Of a stretch of DNA of 64,000 nucleotides, positions 11,055 through 20,002 are shown piece by piece. Origin of the DNA: Haematobacter genomosp. 1 (GTDB taxonomy: Bacteria; Pseudomonadota; Alphaproteobacteria; Rhodobacterales; Rhodobacteraceae); contig NZ_NIPW01000011.1 in assembly GCF_002196855.1 (NCBI RefSeq), forward strand, positions 62,001-126,000, read 5' to 3'. The notes under the pieces are model-generated. The model saw only the letters and a program-made list of their open reading frames with translations. It made no database searches and was not told where the DNA came from. The position numbers and the translations under genes are program-made. Position 1 is the first letter of the stretch. Each line of letters begins with the position of its first letter.

Positions 11055-11711
11055 TCAGTTCTTACCGCGGAACCGGTCGGTGAAGCGCTGCCAGCCGCGG
11101 CTCACGCTGTCCCGTGCCTCATCCAGATTGGCGTCTGCCCGGTCGATCGCATCATCGAAGCGGCTCATCGCCGGTTCGATGGTCCTTTGCCGAAACCGCC
11201 GCCAGAGAACCACGATCCAGACCACCAGAAGGAACAGGATCGTCAGGATGATGATCGACGCCCATGGGATGACCCGTGCATCCGGCCCGGAGACCTGCCG
11301 GATCGCCATGGCGTTGGGGAAGATCGAGAAGAACTCGTTCCGCCAGCCATAACGGGTGACCGACACCCACTTCGGATCGTTGGCACTGGGGATCAGGTCC
11401 TGCGCGCGGGCCTGAAGGTTGGCGCTGTCCATCTTGAAATAGGGCGGCCAGCCCCAGCCGGTATCCTCGTTGCGATAGACTATGGCACGCCCGTTCGGCT
11501 TGATGGCCTGAATGAAGCGCACGTCCCGTGTGCCCTGGGCCGTTTCCCCCGCGGGGGGGCTGGCCCAGAAGAACGAATTGTCGCCGAAATCCACGCGCCG
11601 GTTCTCCGTACCCACGATTCGCACGGTGTCATGGCGGGGGAGCGTGTAGTGCAGGAAGGAGCCGATGAGCCCCACAATGACGATGATGAGCGTCCACTTG
11701 ATGTAGCGCAA
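11055..11711 (-). CDS. DUF1523 family membrane protein
   Basis: The protein has 218 residues. The start appears to be TTG at 11711, preceded by GGAGGGA on the coding strand. An N-terminal transmembrane helix (WTLIIVIVGLIGSFLHYTL) is followed by a soluble domain (VRIVGTENRRVDFGDN ... DVRFIQAIKPNG ... VYRNEDTGWGWPPYFKMDSANLQA), a second helix (ASIIILTILFLLVVWIVVLW) and a charged cytoplasmic tail. The pattern matches DUF1523, a family common in Rhodobacterales without a known function. It follows a second small membrane gene (11727-12005) by 15 bp and is probably cotranscribed. It converges on the dehydrogenase gene with only 6 bp between them. Confidence 0.75.
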   Translation of the reverse strand: MRYIKWTLIIVIVGLIGSFLHYTLPRHDTVRIVGTENRRVDFGDNSFFWASPPAGETAQGTRDVRFIQAIKPNGRAIVYRNEDTGWGWPPYFKMDSANLQARAQDLIPSANDPKWVSVTRYGWRNEFFSIFPNAMAIRQVSGPDARVIPWASIIILTILFLLVVWIVVLWRRFRQRTIEPAMSRFDDAIDRADANLDEARDSVSRGWQRFTDRFRGKN

Positions 11712-11726
11712 GGCGGTCCCTCCGGC

Positions 11727-12005
11727 TCAGTTCACATTCACCAAGTAGATCAGAAAAGCGATAACCGCGAGTGGCAGCGCGTAAATTGCGAGCAATCGCC
11801 GCGCCCGGGCGGAACTGTCGTAAAGCCGCATCCCGCGCCGCACGAATTCCCGCCGCGCCGGTTTGGGCGCCGACAGGATCTGCCAGCGTTCTTCCAGCCG
11901 CTGCCGATGAAGCGAACGGAGATAGAAAACCACCGAAAAATAAAGCGCCGTGCCGATCAGAAAGGACCACACGGCGACGCGGAGCAGGATCAGAAGCGTT
12001 GCCAT
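11727..12005 (-). CDS. Small two-helix membrane protein
   Basis: This protein of about 92 residues (MATLLILLRVAVWSFLIGTA...) has a hydrophobic N-terminal segment, a basic central part (LHRQRLEERW, RREFVRRGMRLY) and a C-terminal helix (LLAIYALPLAVIAFLIYLVN). I do not recognise a family. An alternative ATG at 12026 adds MRDIVPV; neither start has a strong ribosome site. It is likely the first gene of a two-gene unit with the DUF1523 gene, divergent from the M20 deacylase gene. Confidence 0.6.
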   Translation of the reverse strand: MATLLILLRVAVWSFLIGTALYFSVVFYLRSLHRQRLEERWQILSAPKPARREFVRRGMRLYDSSARARRLLAIYALPLAVIAFLIYLVNVN

Positions 12006-12083
12006 GACGGGCACGATATCACGCATCCGACAACCGCCAATGCCCCGATTGCGCGGCGGTTTTTCCCGGACTACCGTGGCGGG

Positions 12084-13385
12084 ATGACCAGCCATGACAC
12101 ACCCAGCCCCCCGCTCTCCGATCGTCTGCTTTCCGCCGTCGCGGCGCGGGAAGGGGAGCTGATCGCACTTACGCAAGAACTGATCCGTATCCCCACGCTC
12201 AACCCGCCGGGTCGGAATTACCGCGACATCTGTACGTTTCTGGCCGACCGGCTGGCCGTGCGCGGCTTCAGGGTGGAGCTTCTGCGGGCGGAGGGGACGC
12301 CGGGGGACAGCGATGCCTTCCCGCGCTGGAACATGGTGGCCCGGCGCGAGGGCGCACGCAAAGGCGATTGCGTGCATTTCAACTCCCATCATGACGTGGT
12401 GGAGGTCGGCCACGGCTGGACGCGCGATCCTTTCGGGGGCGAGCTGGACGGGCGGCGCATCTATGGCCGCGGGGCCTGCGACATGAAGGGGGGGCTGGCG
12501 GCCTCCGTCATCGCGGCCGAGGCTTTTGTCGATACCTGTCCCGACTTTGCCGGAGCGGTGGAAATCTCTGCCACGGCGGATGAGGAGACCGGGGGTTACG
12601 GCGGCGTCGCCTGGCTGGCGGAGCGCGGCTATTTCAGCCCGGAGCGGGTGCAGCATGTCATCATCCCCGAGCCGTTGAACAAGGACCGGATCTGCCTTGG
12701 CCACCGGGGGGTCTGGTGGGCGGAGATCGAGACCAAGGGCCGGATTGCCCACGGCTCCATGCCGTTTCTGGGTGACAGCGCGATCCGGCACATGTCGGCG
12801 GTACTGGCGGAGATAGAGGCGCATCTCTACCCGCTCCTCGCCTCCAAGCGGACGGAGATGCCCGTGGTGCCGGAGGGCGCGCGGCAATCGACGATGAACA
12901 TAAACTCTATCCATGGGGGTGAGGCGGAGCAGCCTCCGGGCTTCACCGGCCTGCCCGCGCCCTGTGTCGCGGATCGCTGCCGCATCATCATCGACCGTCG
13001 CTTTCTCATCGAAGAAGGTCTGGGCGAGGTGAAGGGGGAGGTCAGGGGCCTGCTCGACCGGCTGAAGGCCACGCGGCCCAACTTCGACTATGAGATCCGC
13101 GACCTGTTCGAAGTGCTGCCGTCGATGACGGACGAGGGCGCGCCGGTCGTGCGCAGCGTCGCCGCGGCGGTGGCGACCGTTCTGGGCACGCATCCCGAAT
13201 TCGTCTGCTCTCCCGGCACATACGATCAGAAGCACATCGACCGAATCGGCCGGCTGAAGAACTGCATCGCCTATGGGCCGGGGATACTGGATCTGGCCCA
13301 CCAGCCCGACGAATGGGTCGGGGTGGACGACATGCTGGACTCCGCACGGGTCATGGCGCTTACGCTGGGCGATCTGCTCCGCTGA
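12084..13385 (+). CDS. M20 family deacylase (ArgE/DapE type)
   Basis: This 433-residue zinc peptidase-fold enzyme belongs to the acetylornithine deacetylase / succinyl-diaminopimelate desuccinylase group. The metal-binding region HFNSHHDVV (first His and Asp), GRGACDMKGG (bridging Asp) and TADEETGGYGG (catalytic Glu-Glu) are all present, as is the dimerisation domain (HGSMPFLGDSAIRH). A late HQPDEW supplies the last metal-ligand region. The ATG at 12084 gives the family length; the long upstream open extension overlaps the opposite-strand genes. Substrate is uncertain, and no arginine or lysine genes are adjacent. Confidence 0.85.
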   Translation: MTSHDTPSPPLSDRLLSAVAAREGELIALTQELIRIPTLNPPGRNYRDICTFLADRLAVRGFRVELLRAEGTPGDSDAFPRWNMVARREGARKGDCVHFNSHHDVVEVGHGWTRDPFGGELDGRRIYGRGACDMKGGLAASVIAAEAFVDTCPDFAGAVEISATADEETGGYGGVAWLAERGYFSPERVQHVIIPEPLNKDRICLGHRGVWWAEIETKGRIAHGSMPFLGDSAIRHMSAVLAEIEAHLYPLLASKRTEMPVVPEGARQSTMNINSIHGGEAEQPPGFTGLPAPCVADRCRIIIDRRFLIEEGLGEVKGEVRGLLDRLKATRPNFDYEIRDLFEVLPSMTDEGAPVVRSVAAAVATVLGTHPEFVCSPGTYDQKHIDRIGRLKNCIAYGPGILDLAHQPDEWVGVDDMLDSARVMALTLGDLLR

Positions 13386-13510
13386 TCTCGCCGGATCGTG
13401 AGCGGCGCCCTCTGGCCGAGGGCGCTGTGGAACGGTAGGCGGTTATCCGCTTGATCGGCTGCGGTAACCCGTGTCTGATGCGCGCGAGAACGAGGTGAGG
13501 GAACGCGGCC

Positions 13511-14983
13511 ATGATGAAACGCCTGAAACTCGCCGTCGCGGCGCTTGTCCTGTCTGCGGGAACGGCTCTGGCGGCGCAGGATACGCTGACCCTTGGCATG
13601 GCGCTGGAGCCGCCCAACCTGGATCCGACCGCCGGTGCGGCCGCCGCCATCGACGAGGTGACCTACGCCAACATCTTCGAAGGGCTGACCCGTTTCGCGC
13701 CGGATGGTTCCATCGTGCCGTCGCTGGCGGAAAAATGGGAAGTCTCCGACGACGGGAAGGTGTACACCTTTACACTCAACCACAACGTGAAGTTTCATGA
13801 CGGGACGGATTTCAACGCCGCGGATGTGGTGTTCAGCCTCGACAGAGCGAGGGGGCCGGATTCGACCAACGCGCAGAAGCAGCTGTTCACGAATATCGAC
13901 AAGGTGGAGGCGCCGGAGCCGTTTCTTGTCCGTATCACGCTGAAGTCCCCGGACGGCAACTTCCCCTTCAACCTCGCCTGGGGCGATGCCGTCATGGTGG
14001 GGGAGGAAACCGCGGCCACCAACGCCACGCATCCCGTGGGCACCGGTCCGTTCAAATTCGTCGAATGGGCGAAGGGCGACCATGTGACCATCGAACGCAA
14101 CGTGGACTACTGGGGAACGCCCGCCAAGCTGTCATCCGCGACGTTCAAGTTCATCGCCGATCCGACCGCGGCCTTTGCCGCCGTGATGTCCGGCGATGTC
14201 GATGCCTTCCCGAACTTCCCCGCGCCCGAGACGCTGGTGCAGTTCGAAAGCGACCCCCGTTTCAAGGTGCTGGTTGGCACGACGGAGGGGGAGGTCATCC
14301 TTGGCCTCAACAATCGCAAGGCGCCGCTGGACGATATCCGCGTGCGGGAGGCGATTGCCCATGCCATCAACCGCCAGGAGCTGATCGACGGCGCGATGTT
14401 CGGCTACGGTGTTCCGATCGGCACGCATTTCGCCCCGCACAATCCCGACTATGTCGATCTCACCGGGCTTTCGGCCTATGACCCGGAGAAATCCCGGGCC
14501 CTGCTGAAGGAGGCCGGGGTGGAGGGGCTGCACCTCAGGCTCGCGCTGCCGCCGCCCGCCTATGCCCGCCGCTCGGGAGAGATCATCGCCGCCGAACTCC
14601 GCGCGGTGGGGATCGAGACGGAGATCACCAACGTCGAATGGGCGCAATGGCTGGAACAGGTGTTCAAGGGCAAGGATTTCGACATGACCATCGTCGCCCA
14701 TGTCGAGCCGATGGACATCAACATCTATGCCCGCCCCGACTACTACTTCGGTTATGCCAAGCCGGAATTCGTGACGCTGATGGATACGCTCGCCGCAACC
14801 ACCGGGCGGGAGGCGCGCTCTGCCCTTCTTAAAAAGGCAGAGACGATGATCGCGGAGGATTTCGTCAACGGCTTCCTGTTCCAGCTTCCCAAGGCAGGTG
14901 TCGCGAATGCGAAGATCCACGGCCTTTGGGAAAACTCGCCCACCCCCGCTAATGACCTGACGGCGGTCTATTGGGAGGAGTGA
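13511..14983 (+). CDS. ABC transporter substrate-binding protein, oligopeptide type
   Basis: This 490-residue periplasmic binding protein (SBP_bac_5, DppA/OppA-like) has an N-terminal signal peptide ending TALAAQ. The body begins DTLTLGMALEPPNLDPTAGAAAAIDEVTYANIFEGL, and the family pattern YTFTLNHNVKFHDGTDFNAADVVFSL follows near residues 85-112. The C-terminus ends at NDLTAVYWEE. No ABC permease or ATPase genes are adjacent, so it is an orphan binding protein or works with a transporter elsewhere. A GNAT gene follows by 4 bp. The ligand cannot be told. Confidence 0.9.
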   Translation: MMKRLKLAVAALVLSAGTALAAQDTLTLGMALEPPNLDPTAGAAAAIDEVTYANIFEGLTRFAPDGSIVPSLAEKWEVSDDGKVYTFTLNHNVKFHDGTDFNAADVVFSLDRARGPDSTNAQKQLFTNIDKVEAPEPFLVRITLKSPDGNFPFNLAWGDAVMVGEETAATNATHPVGTGPFKFVEWAKGDHVTIERNVDYWGTPAKLSSATFKFIADPTAAFAAVMSGDVDAFPNFPAPETLVQFESDPRFKVLVGTTEGEVILGLNNRKAPLDDIRVREAIAHAINRQELIDGAMFGYGVPIGTHFAPHNPDYVDLTGLSAYDPEKSRALLKEAGVEGLHLRLALPPPAYARRSGEIIAAELRAVGIETEITNVEWAQWLEQVFKGKDFDMTIVAHVEPMDINIYARPDYYFGYAKPEFVTLMDTLAATTGREARSALLKKAETMIAEDFVNGFLFQLPKAGVANAKIHGLWENSPTPANDLTAVYWEE

Positions 14984-14987
14984 TCCC

Positions 14988-15440
14988 GTGACGCGCCTTG
15001 TCATCCGGCGCGCTGAGATCGACGATGAGCCGTGGATCCGGGTTTGTGCGGAGCGGGCCTATGCGCGCTATGTGCCGTCGATCGGGCGAAAACCCGCGCC
15101 GATGACCGCCGATTTCGGCAGTCAGATCGCGGCAGGACAGGTGCATGTGGGGCTCGGGGAGCGCGGGCCGCTGGGCTTCATCGTCTTCTACCCGCAGTGG
15201 GACCACATGCTGCTGGAGAATGTGGCGGTCTCGCCGGAAGCTGCGGGGCAGGGAGTGGGCAGGGCGCTCATCGCCTTTTGCGAGGCGCAGGCGGCGGGGA
15301 TGGCGGGGGTGCGCCTTTATACAAACGCGAAGATGGCCGAGAATCTGGCGATCTATCCCCGGCTCGGCTATGTCGAAACCGGGCGGCGGCAGGAGGATGG
15401 CTTCGACCGCGTGTATTTCGAGAAGCCCTTCCCGGCCTGA
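14988..15440 (+). CDS. GNAT family N-acetyltransferase
   Basis: This 150-residue acetyl-CoA-dependent acetyltransferase starts at GTG with GGGAGGAG upstream. It shows the GNAT core: VIRRAEIDDEPW at the N-terminus, the acetyl-CoA loop LENVAVSPEAAGQGVGRALIAF (motif A, about residues 79-100) and the C-terminal LYTNAKMAENLAIYPRLGYVETGRR. It follows the substrate-binding protein gene by 4 bp and its ribosome site lies within the end of that gene, so the two are probably co-translated. The acceptor substrate is unknown. Confidence 0.88.
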   Translation: MTRLVIRRAEIDDEPWIRVCAERAYARYVPSIGRKPAPMTADFGSQIAAGQVHVGLGERGPLGFIVFYPQWDHMLLENVAVSPEAAGQGVGRALIAFCEAQAAGMAGVRLYTNAKMAENLAIYPRLGYVETGRRQEDGFDRVYFEKPFPA

Positions 15441-15537
15441 TCCGCGGTGGCCAACCACTGGCCGAGCGGGTAGGGGTAGGTCCGGCCCGCTGATGGCTGC
15501 CCGTTTTTGCAGGTAGCCCCGTCTTTACAGGTAGTCC

Positions 15538-16338
15538 ATGTCCGAAACCCCTTCCGCTCCGGTCACGCCGACCCATGTCGCCTGCATGAAATGGGGCACT
15601 GCCTATGGGCCGGAGTATGTGAACCGCCTGTATGCGGGCGTCCGCCGCAATGTCACGGGACCGCTCAGGTTCTTCTGCATGACGGATGATGCCATCGGGT
15701 TGGATGCGGCGATCGAGGTCCTGCCACTGGCGGAGGAGCCGTTTTTTCCCGCCATGTTCGCGGAGATGCGCAAGCACGGCTATCATGGCGCGCTCCGCAA
15801 GCTGTCGCTGTTTCGGGAAGGGGCTGTGCCGGGGTTGAGCGGGCCTTTGCTCATCCTGGACATCGACGTGGTGGTGACGGGGTCGCTCGACGATCTGATG
15901 ACATGGGAGCCGGGCAAGGTCTGCATGCGGCGGGAATGGACCACGACCGGCTCGCGCGCCTCACGCGGGCATGGCTCGGTGCTCCGCATGGATCCGGCGA
16001 TCCACCCCGCGCTTTACGAGGCCATGGCCCGCGACCCGGAGGGGGAGATCCGGCGCTATGTCGGGTCGGAGCAGAGCTATACGTCCGGCACGGCATGGGA
16101 AGCGGGCTATTTCGCGCCCTTCCCGGATCAATGGATCGTCAGCTTCAAGCGCGCCTGCCGCCCGCCGCGGCCGCTGAACCTGGTCCTTGAGCCGCGTCTG
16201 CCACGGGATGCGCGGATCGTCGCCTTCCACGGCCGCCCCAAGATCGAGGAGGCCATGCAGGGCTATACGGCGGGGGGGCTGGGCAAGCGCGTCCTGCCGA
16301 CGCGCTGGCTCCGCAAGCACTGGCTGGGCGAGGGCTGA
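15538..16338 (+). CDS. Glycosyltransferase-like protein
   Basis: This 266-residue soluble protein begins with THVACMKWGTAYGPEYVNRLYAGVRRNVTGPLRFFCMTDD, a pattern seen in nucleotide-sugar transferase folds of the GT8 kind. LLILDIDVVVTGSLDDL (about residues 103-119) supplies a DxD motif for metal and nucleotide sugar. The rest includes GSVLRMDPAIHPALYE, GSEQSYTSGT and RIVAFHGRPKI. Probable role: transfer of a sugar to a surface polymer or lipid. No other polysaccharide genes are adjacent, so the substrate is not predictable. The family call is moderate. Confidence 0.6.
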   Translation: MSETPSAPVTPTHVACMKWGTAYGPEYVNRLYAGVRRNVTGPLRFFCMTDDAIGLDAAIEVLPLAEEPFFPAMFAEMRKHGYHGALRKLSLFREGAVPGLSGPLLILDIDVVVTGSLDDLMTWEPGKVCMRREWTTTGSRASRGHGSVLRMDPAIHPALYEAMARDPEGEIRRYVGSEQSYTSGTAWEAGYFAPFPDQWIVSFKRACRPPRPLNLVLEPRLPRDARIVAFHGRPKIEEAMQGYTAGGLGKRVLPTRWLRKHWLGEG

Positions 16339-16341
16339 AGC

Positions 16342-17328
16342 TTAGCGCCCGACCTGCTCCCGTTCCGGGGGGCGGTCGAAATCCAGCACCGGGTTGATCG
16401 GCAGGATGCGATAGGGATTAATCGTGTCGTGGCTGTAGTGATAGTGGCGCACGATATGGTCGAAGCGCACCGTCTCCCGCACGCCCGGCACCTGATACAG
16501 CTCACGCGTGTAGGGCCAGAGGTTGGCATAGTCCGCCAGCCGCCGCCGGTTGCACTTGAAATGCAGGTGATAGACGAGGTCGAACCGGATGAGCGTGGTG
16601 AAAGCCCGCCAGTCCGTCTCCGTCGATTGCGATCCGGTCAGAAAGCGGCGGAGCGAAAGCAGCTCCTCCATCGCGTCCATCGTCTCGAAAACGCCCTCGA
16701 CGGCGGGATCGTAGGCCTGCTGGCTGGTGGCGAAACCGGCCTTGTAGACGCCGTTGTTGAGCCCGTCATAGATGACCGCGTTCAGATCGTCGATTTCGTT
16801 GCGCCGGGACGCGGGGCAGTAGTCTGTCGTATTGCCGGTGATCGCGTCGAAGGCGGAATTGAACATGCGGATGATTTCGGAGGATTCGTTGGAGACAATC
16901 GTCTCCCGCTGCTTGTCCCAGAGCACCGGCACCGTCACGCGCCCCGATACATCCGGTTTCGCCTTGGTGTAGATGTCGCGCAGGAAGGGAAGACCATAGA
17001 GCGTATCCCCGGTGGCGCCCGGAAAGTCTGTGGCGAAGGTCCAGCCGTCATCCAGCATGTCGGGATGCACGACGGAAACGCCGATATGCTCCGTCAGGCC
17101 CTTCAGCGCGCGATAGATCAGCGTGCGATGCGCCCAGGGACAGGCATAGGACACATAAAGGTGGTAACGCCCGCTTTCGGCAGGAAATCCGCCCTCTCCG
17201 CTTGGTCCGGGACTGCCGTCCGGTGTGATCCAGTTGCGGAAGCCGGAGGTGGACCTTTTGAACGCGCCTCCCGTTGACTTGGTATCATACCAGCCCGGCT
17301 GCCATATGCCGTCAACAAGCTGTCCCAT
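16342..17328 (-). CDS. Glutathionyl-hydroquinone reductase (GST family)
   Basis: This 328-residue protein of the Xi-class GST / YqjG-ECM4 family removes glutathione from glutathionyl-hydroquinones. The N-terminal thioredoxin-like domain has RYHLYVSYACPWAHRTLIYRALKGL, with the catalytic Cys in YACPWAHR (about residue 64), and VPVLWDKQRETIVSNESSEIIRM. The helical C-terminal domain has YKAGFATSQQAYDPAVEGVFETMD and SQSTETDWRAFTTLIRFD, strongly characteristic of the family. It converges on the glycosyltransferase-like gene with a 3-bp gap. Function is inferred from the family. Confidence 0.93.
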   Translation of the reverse strand: MGQLVDGIWQPGWYDTKSTGGAFKRSTSGFRNWITPDGSPGPSGEGGFPAESGRYHLYVSYACPWAHRTLIYRALKGLTEHIGVSVVHPDMLDDGWTFATDFPGATGDTLYGLPFLRDIYTKAKPDVSGRVTVPVLWDKQRETIVSNESSEIIRMFNSAFDAITGNTTDYCPASRRNEIDDLNAVIYDGLNNGVYKAGFATSQQAYDPAVEGVFETMDAMEELLSLRRFLTGSQSTETDWRAFTTLIRFDLVYHLHFKCNRRRLADYANLWPYTRELYQVPGVRETVRFDHIVRHYHYSHDTINPYRILPINPVLDFDRPPEREQVGR

Positions 17329-17420
17329 TCAGTGTCTCCCGTCGTGAAAACTTCATGGGACAGTAACTTGAAGCTCACGGGAAATGCTTCACATTATTTC
17401 ATGTCTGTGGAGGGATGCTC

Positions 17421-17783
17421 ATGGATCTGCTGCCAAGCGAACTTGCAAGAAACCTGCGGGACATGCCCACCCCGATGGAGCGGAGGGTCAAGAGCCGTCT
17501 CCGCGCCAAGGTGGCCGGACGCATCTATCCGGTATTGCACACGTGGGAAGGCGGATTTTCGATCGCGGCGGAGGGGGTTGTCCACCTGCGGGGCGCGGTC
17601 GATCTGTATGAGGGTCACAAGCTCGTTCGGCATTGCCTGATCGTGGCTTCCATCTCCGCAAGCGGGGAGCTGATCTGCGAGTACAAATTCTCCACCCTTG
17701 CCACGGAAGCTCCCCCTGCGGACTGGGCGCCCGATGAGATAGAGCCCTTGCACAGTGATGATCTGGTGCGGCTTCTGGCGTAA
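17421..17783 (+). CDS. Small PilZ-like protein
   Basis: This protein of about 120 residues has GGAGGG 6 bases before the ATG at 17421; an ATG two codons earlier (17415) is possible. It begins MDLLPSELARNLRDMPTPMERRVKSRLRAKVAGRIYPVLHTWEGGFSI, then EGVVHLRGAVDLYEGHKLVRHCLIVAS and EYKFSTLATEAPPADWAPD. The short beta-barrel pattern with a basic N-terminal segment recalls PilZ domains, but the canonical RxxxR / DxSxxG c-di-GMP motifs are not clear. A stand-alone degenerate PilZ-type protein is my best guess. It converges on the EamA gene with adjacent stops. Confidence 0.6.
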   Translation: MDLLPSELARNLRDMPTPMERRVKSRLRAKVAGRIYPVLHTWEGGFSIAAEGVVHLRGAVDLYEGHKLVRHCLIVASISASGELICEYKFSTLATEAPPADWAPDEIEPLHSDDLVRLLA

Positions 17784-18620
17784 TCAGGCGAGGCGGAGCA
17801 GACCGGCCCCAACGGCGATCATGCAAGCCGCAACAAGGCGTTGCGGGCCGATCCTCTCACGCAGGACGAGGGCTGCTATCGCGGTTCCGAACAGGATCGA
17901 CGTCTCGCGGAGGGCTGCCACGACCGCCACCGGTGCAAGCGTCATTGCCCAGAGCGCCACGGCATAGGAGACGAGCGTCCCAAACCCCGCCAGCAGGCCC
18001 CAGTGCCATCCCTCTCTCACCTGACGCAAGAAGGAGGAGCGGCGACGCAGCAACGCCCAAGCGAGCATCGGTGCGGCGGTAAGGACGAATTCCCACATCG
18101 TATAGGCGACGGGCGCCCCTGAAAGCCGCGCCCCATAGCCATCCGAAAGCGTGTATCCCGCGATGACGAAGGCGTTCATCAGCGCATAGCGCAGCCCCGT
18201 CCGGTTGGTCGCTCCGCCGGACCACAGCGCCATGCTGAGGATGCCGCCCGCGATCACGAGGATGCCGGACAGCGCGATTCCGCCCAGATGCTCCCCGAGC
18301 AGGACCATGCCGACGAGGGTCACGATGAGCGGCGCGGTGCCGCGCATGACGGGGTAGGTCTGGCTCATGTCGGCCACCGTATAGGCGCGCGCCACGAGGA
18401 AGTAATATGCGACCTGCAATGTCACGGAGAGGGCCAGGAACGGCCAGCTTTCCCGCGCCGGAACGGCAAGGAACGGCATGACGGGCAGGGAAATGATCGC
18501 AGCCGCGGCGGCGACCATCACGGCCGTGAGTGTCTTGTCGCCCGAAGCCTTGACGATGGCGTTCCACGCCGCGTGCATCAACGCGGCGACAAGAACGAGG
18601 CCGAAGACTTCAGGGGGCAT
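17784..18620 (-). CDS. EamA/DMT family transporter
   Basis: This 278-residue integral membrane protein has about ten predicted transmembrane segments arranged as two EamA repeats (e.g. PEVFGLVLVAALMHAAWNAIVK, AVMVAAAAAIISLPVMPFL, ..., LAGFGTLVSYAVALWAMTLAP). It belongs to the drug/metabolite transporter superfamily, often exporters of amino acids or other metabolites. The N-terminal HAAWNAIVK motif is typical of the YcxC/PhnE-like subset. Its 3' end abuts the stop of the PilZ-like gene. The substrate is unknown. Confidence 0.88.
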   Translation of the reverse strand: MPPEVFGLVLVAALMHAAWNAIVKASGDKTLTAVMVAAAAAIISLPVMPFLAVPARESWPFLALSVTLQVAYYFLVARAYTVADMSQTYPVMRGTAPLIVTLVGMVLLGEHLGGIALSGILVIAGGILSMALWSGGATNRTGLRYALMNAFVIAGYTLSDGYGARLSGAPVAYTMWEFVLTAAPMLAWALLRRRSSFLRQVREGWHWGLLAGFGTLVSYAVALWAMTLAPVAVVAALRETSILFGTAIAALVLRERIGPQRLVAACMIAVGAGLLRLA

Positions 18621-18693
18621 GGATGCAGGGCTTGTAACGGTTCCGTAACGGCCCTAAGCCCGGCGCCCCCTGACTGTCAAGCGGCGGGCAGTC

Positions 18694-19353
18694 TTATTCC
18701 GCCACGGCCTTGTCCAGAACCGCCTTCATGTCGGCAAGGGACATGTTGGAGTGCTTCTCGCCATTGATGATGAAGGTCGGGGTGGAGTTGATGCCATCCG
18801 CCTGCGACCGCTCCGAATAGGCCTTCACCAGCGCCTCTGCCGTCGCCTGATCGTTCAGGCAGGCATTGACCTGCTCGTCGTTCAGCCCGCCCGCCCGCGC
18901 GATCCCGCGCAGGTTTTCGGCGACGACCGCGGGATCGTCCGACCCGGCCCAATCGCGCTGCTTGGCGAAATAGGTCTTGGAGAAGCCGTAATAGCGCATG
19001 TCTCCCCCGCAGCGCGCCACCATCGCGGCCCAGAGATCGTAGCGGTTGAAATAGACCTCGCGCTGGATGAACTTCACCTTGCCGGTGTCGATATACTCCT
19101 TCTTGATCTCCGGGAACACGTCGTTGGAGAAGGCCGCACAGTGCGGGCAGGTGAAGGAGGCGTATTCGATGATCGTCACCGGCGCGTCTTCGTTGCCCAT
19201 GACGATGTCGCGGGCGGGATCCGCCGCCGGGGCCGGGGCGGCGGTGTCGGCAGCCTGCGCACGAGCAGCGCCCGTATCGGGAAGCGCCGCCGCGCCGAAC
19301 CAGAAGGCACCGGCGAGGGTTGCCATCGCAAGGGCGGAAAGGGTGGTCTTCAT
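18694..19353 (-). CDS. DsbA-family thiol-disulfide oxidoreductase
   Basis: This periplasmic protein of about 219 residues has a signal peptide (MKTTLSALAMATLAGAFWFGAAALP) and an Ala/Pro linker. The thioredoxin-fold domain carries the active site TCPHC in IIEYASFTCPHCAAF and the cis-Pro loop in GINSTPTFIINGE. It resembles the DsbA/BdbD-like proteins found next to dciA and mutY in Rhodobacterales. I chose ATG 19353 for its GAGGAAG ribosome site; ATG 19365, whose ATGA overlaps the dciA stop, is also plausible. It is cotranscribed with dciA and likely forms or isomerises disulfides. Confidence 0.9.
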   Translation of the reverse strand: MKTTLSALAMATLAGAFWFGAAALPDTGAARAQAADTAAPAPAADPARDIVMGNEDAPVTIIEYASFTCPHCAAFSNDVFPEIKKEYIDTGKVKFIQREVYFNRYDLWAAMVARCGGDMRYYGFSKTYFAKQRDWAGSDDPAVVAENLRGIARAGGLNDEQVNACLNDQATAEALVKAYSERSQADGINSTPTFIINGEKHSNMSLADMKAVLDKAVAE

Positions 19354-19361
19354 CGTCTTCC

Positions 19362-19913
19362 TCATTTTCCGAATGTGCTGTCTTTGGCGGGAGCGCGGGC
19401 GATCACGTTCTGCCCGAGCCGCTCCAGCGCGGCGCGAAGCCCCTCGTCCCGCACGCCGCCCGTGGCCTCCGCTGCGCGGCGCGTGATCTCCGGCGCGGGC
19501 TGGGGCTTTTGCGGGAGTTGGGGGGTGGTAAAAGCGGCATGTCCATCGGCGAAACCGGTGGGTGCCGTCTGGGTGATCGTGATGCGCGACACGGCGGAGT
19601 AGCCGTAGCAGGCATTCACCCGCGCAATGATCGAGGGCAGCTGCATCTGGAGCATCTGCGCCTGTGCTCCCGTCGTCAGCAGCGTCAGCGTTGCGCCGAG
19701 GCCCTGCTGGCCGTAGGACATCTTGACGGGCCGCGCCATTCCGGCGATCTCCGGCCCGACGATTTCCGCCCAATGGGTGAGAAGCCGCGCGACAGCGAAG
19801 CCACGCTTCTCCCCCGCCTGCCGGATGCGTTCGCCCAGAAGGCCCGCGGCAGGCTCGAACCCGCGCATCCGGCGGGAGGGGGAAGAGAAGGGCGGTTTCG
19901 TCTTGCGCGGCAT
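19362..19913 (-). CDS. dciA: DUF721/DciA family protein
   Basis: This 183-residue protein has the DUF721 pattern: FEPAAGLLGERIRQAGEKRGFAVARLLTHWAEIVGPEIAGMARPVKM followed by LTLLTTGAQAQMLQMQLPSIIARVNACYGY. DciA is known as the loader/partner of replicative helicase DnaB in bacteria lacking DnaC. The C-terminal region is a Pro/Gln-rich linker and a short helix. It sits between dsbA and divergent mutY, conserved synteny in this group. The start at 19913 faces the mutY gene. Confidence 0.85.
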   Translation of the reverse strand: MPRKTKPPFSSPSRRMRGFEPAAGLLGERIRQAGEKRGFAVARLLTHWAEIVGPEIAGMARPVKMSYGQQGLGATLTLLTTGAQAQMLQMQLPSIIARVNACYGYSAVSRITITQTAPTGFADGHAAFTTPQLPQKPQPAPEITRRAAEATGGVRDEGLRAALERLGQNVIARAPAKDSTFGK

Positions 19914-20002
19914 CTTTGTTTTCCGGGTCTGAACCCTATTCTAAGGCAGCGAAGCAGCGACGCACCAGTGGAAGCGACGGAGTTGACGGAATTTTGCGTG
20001 AC

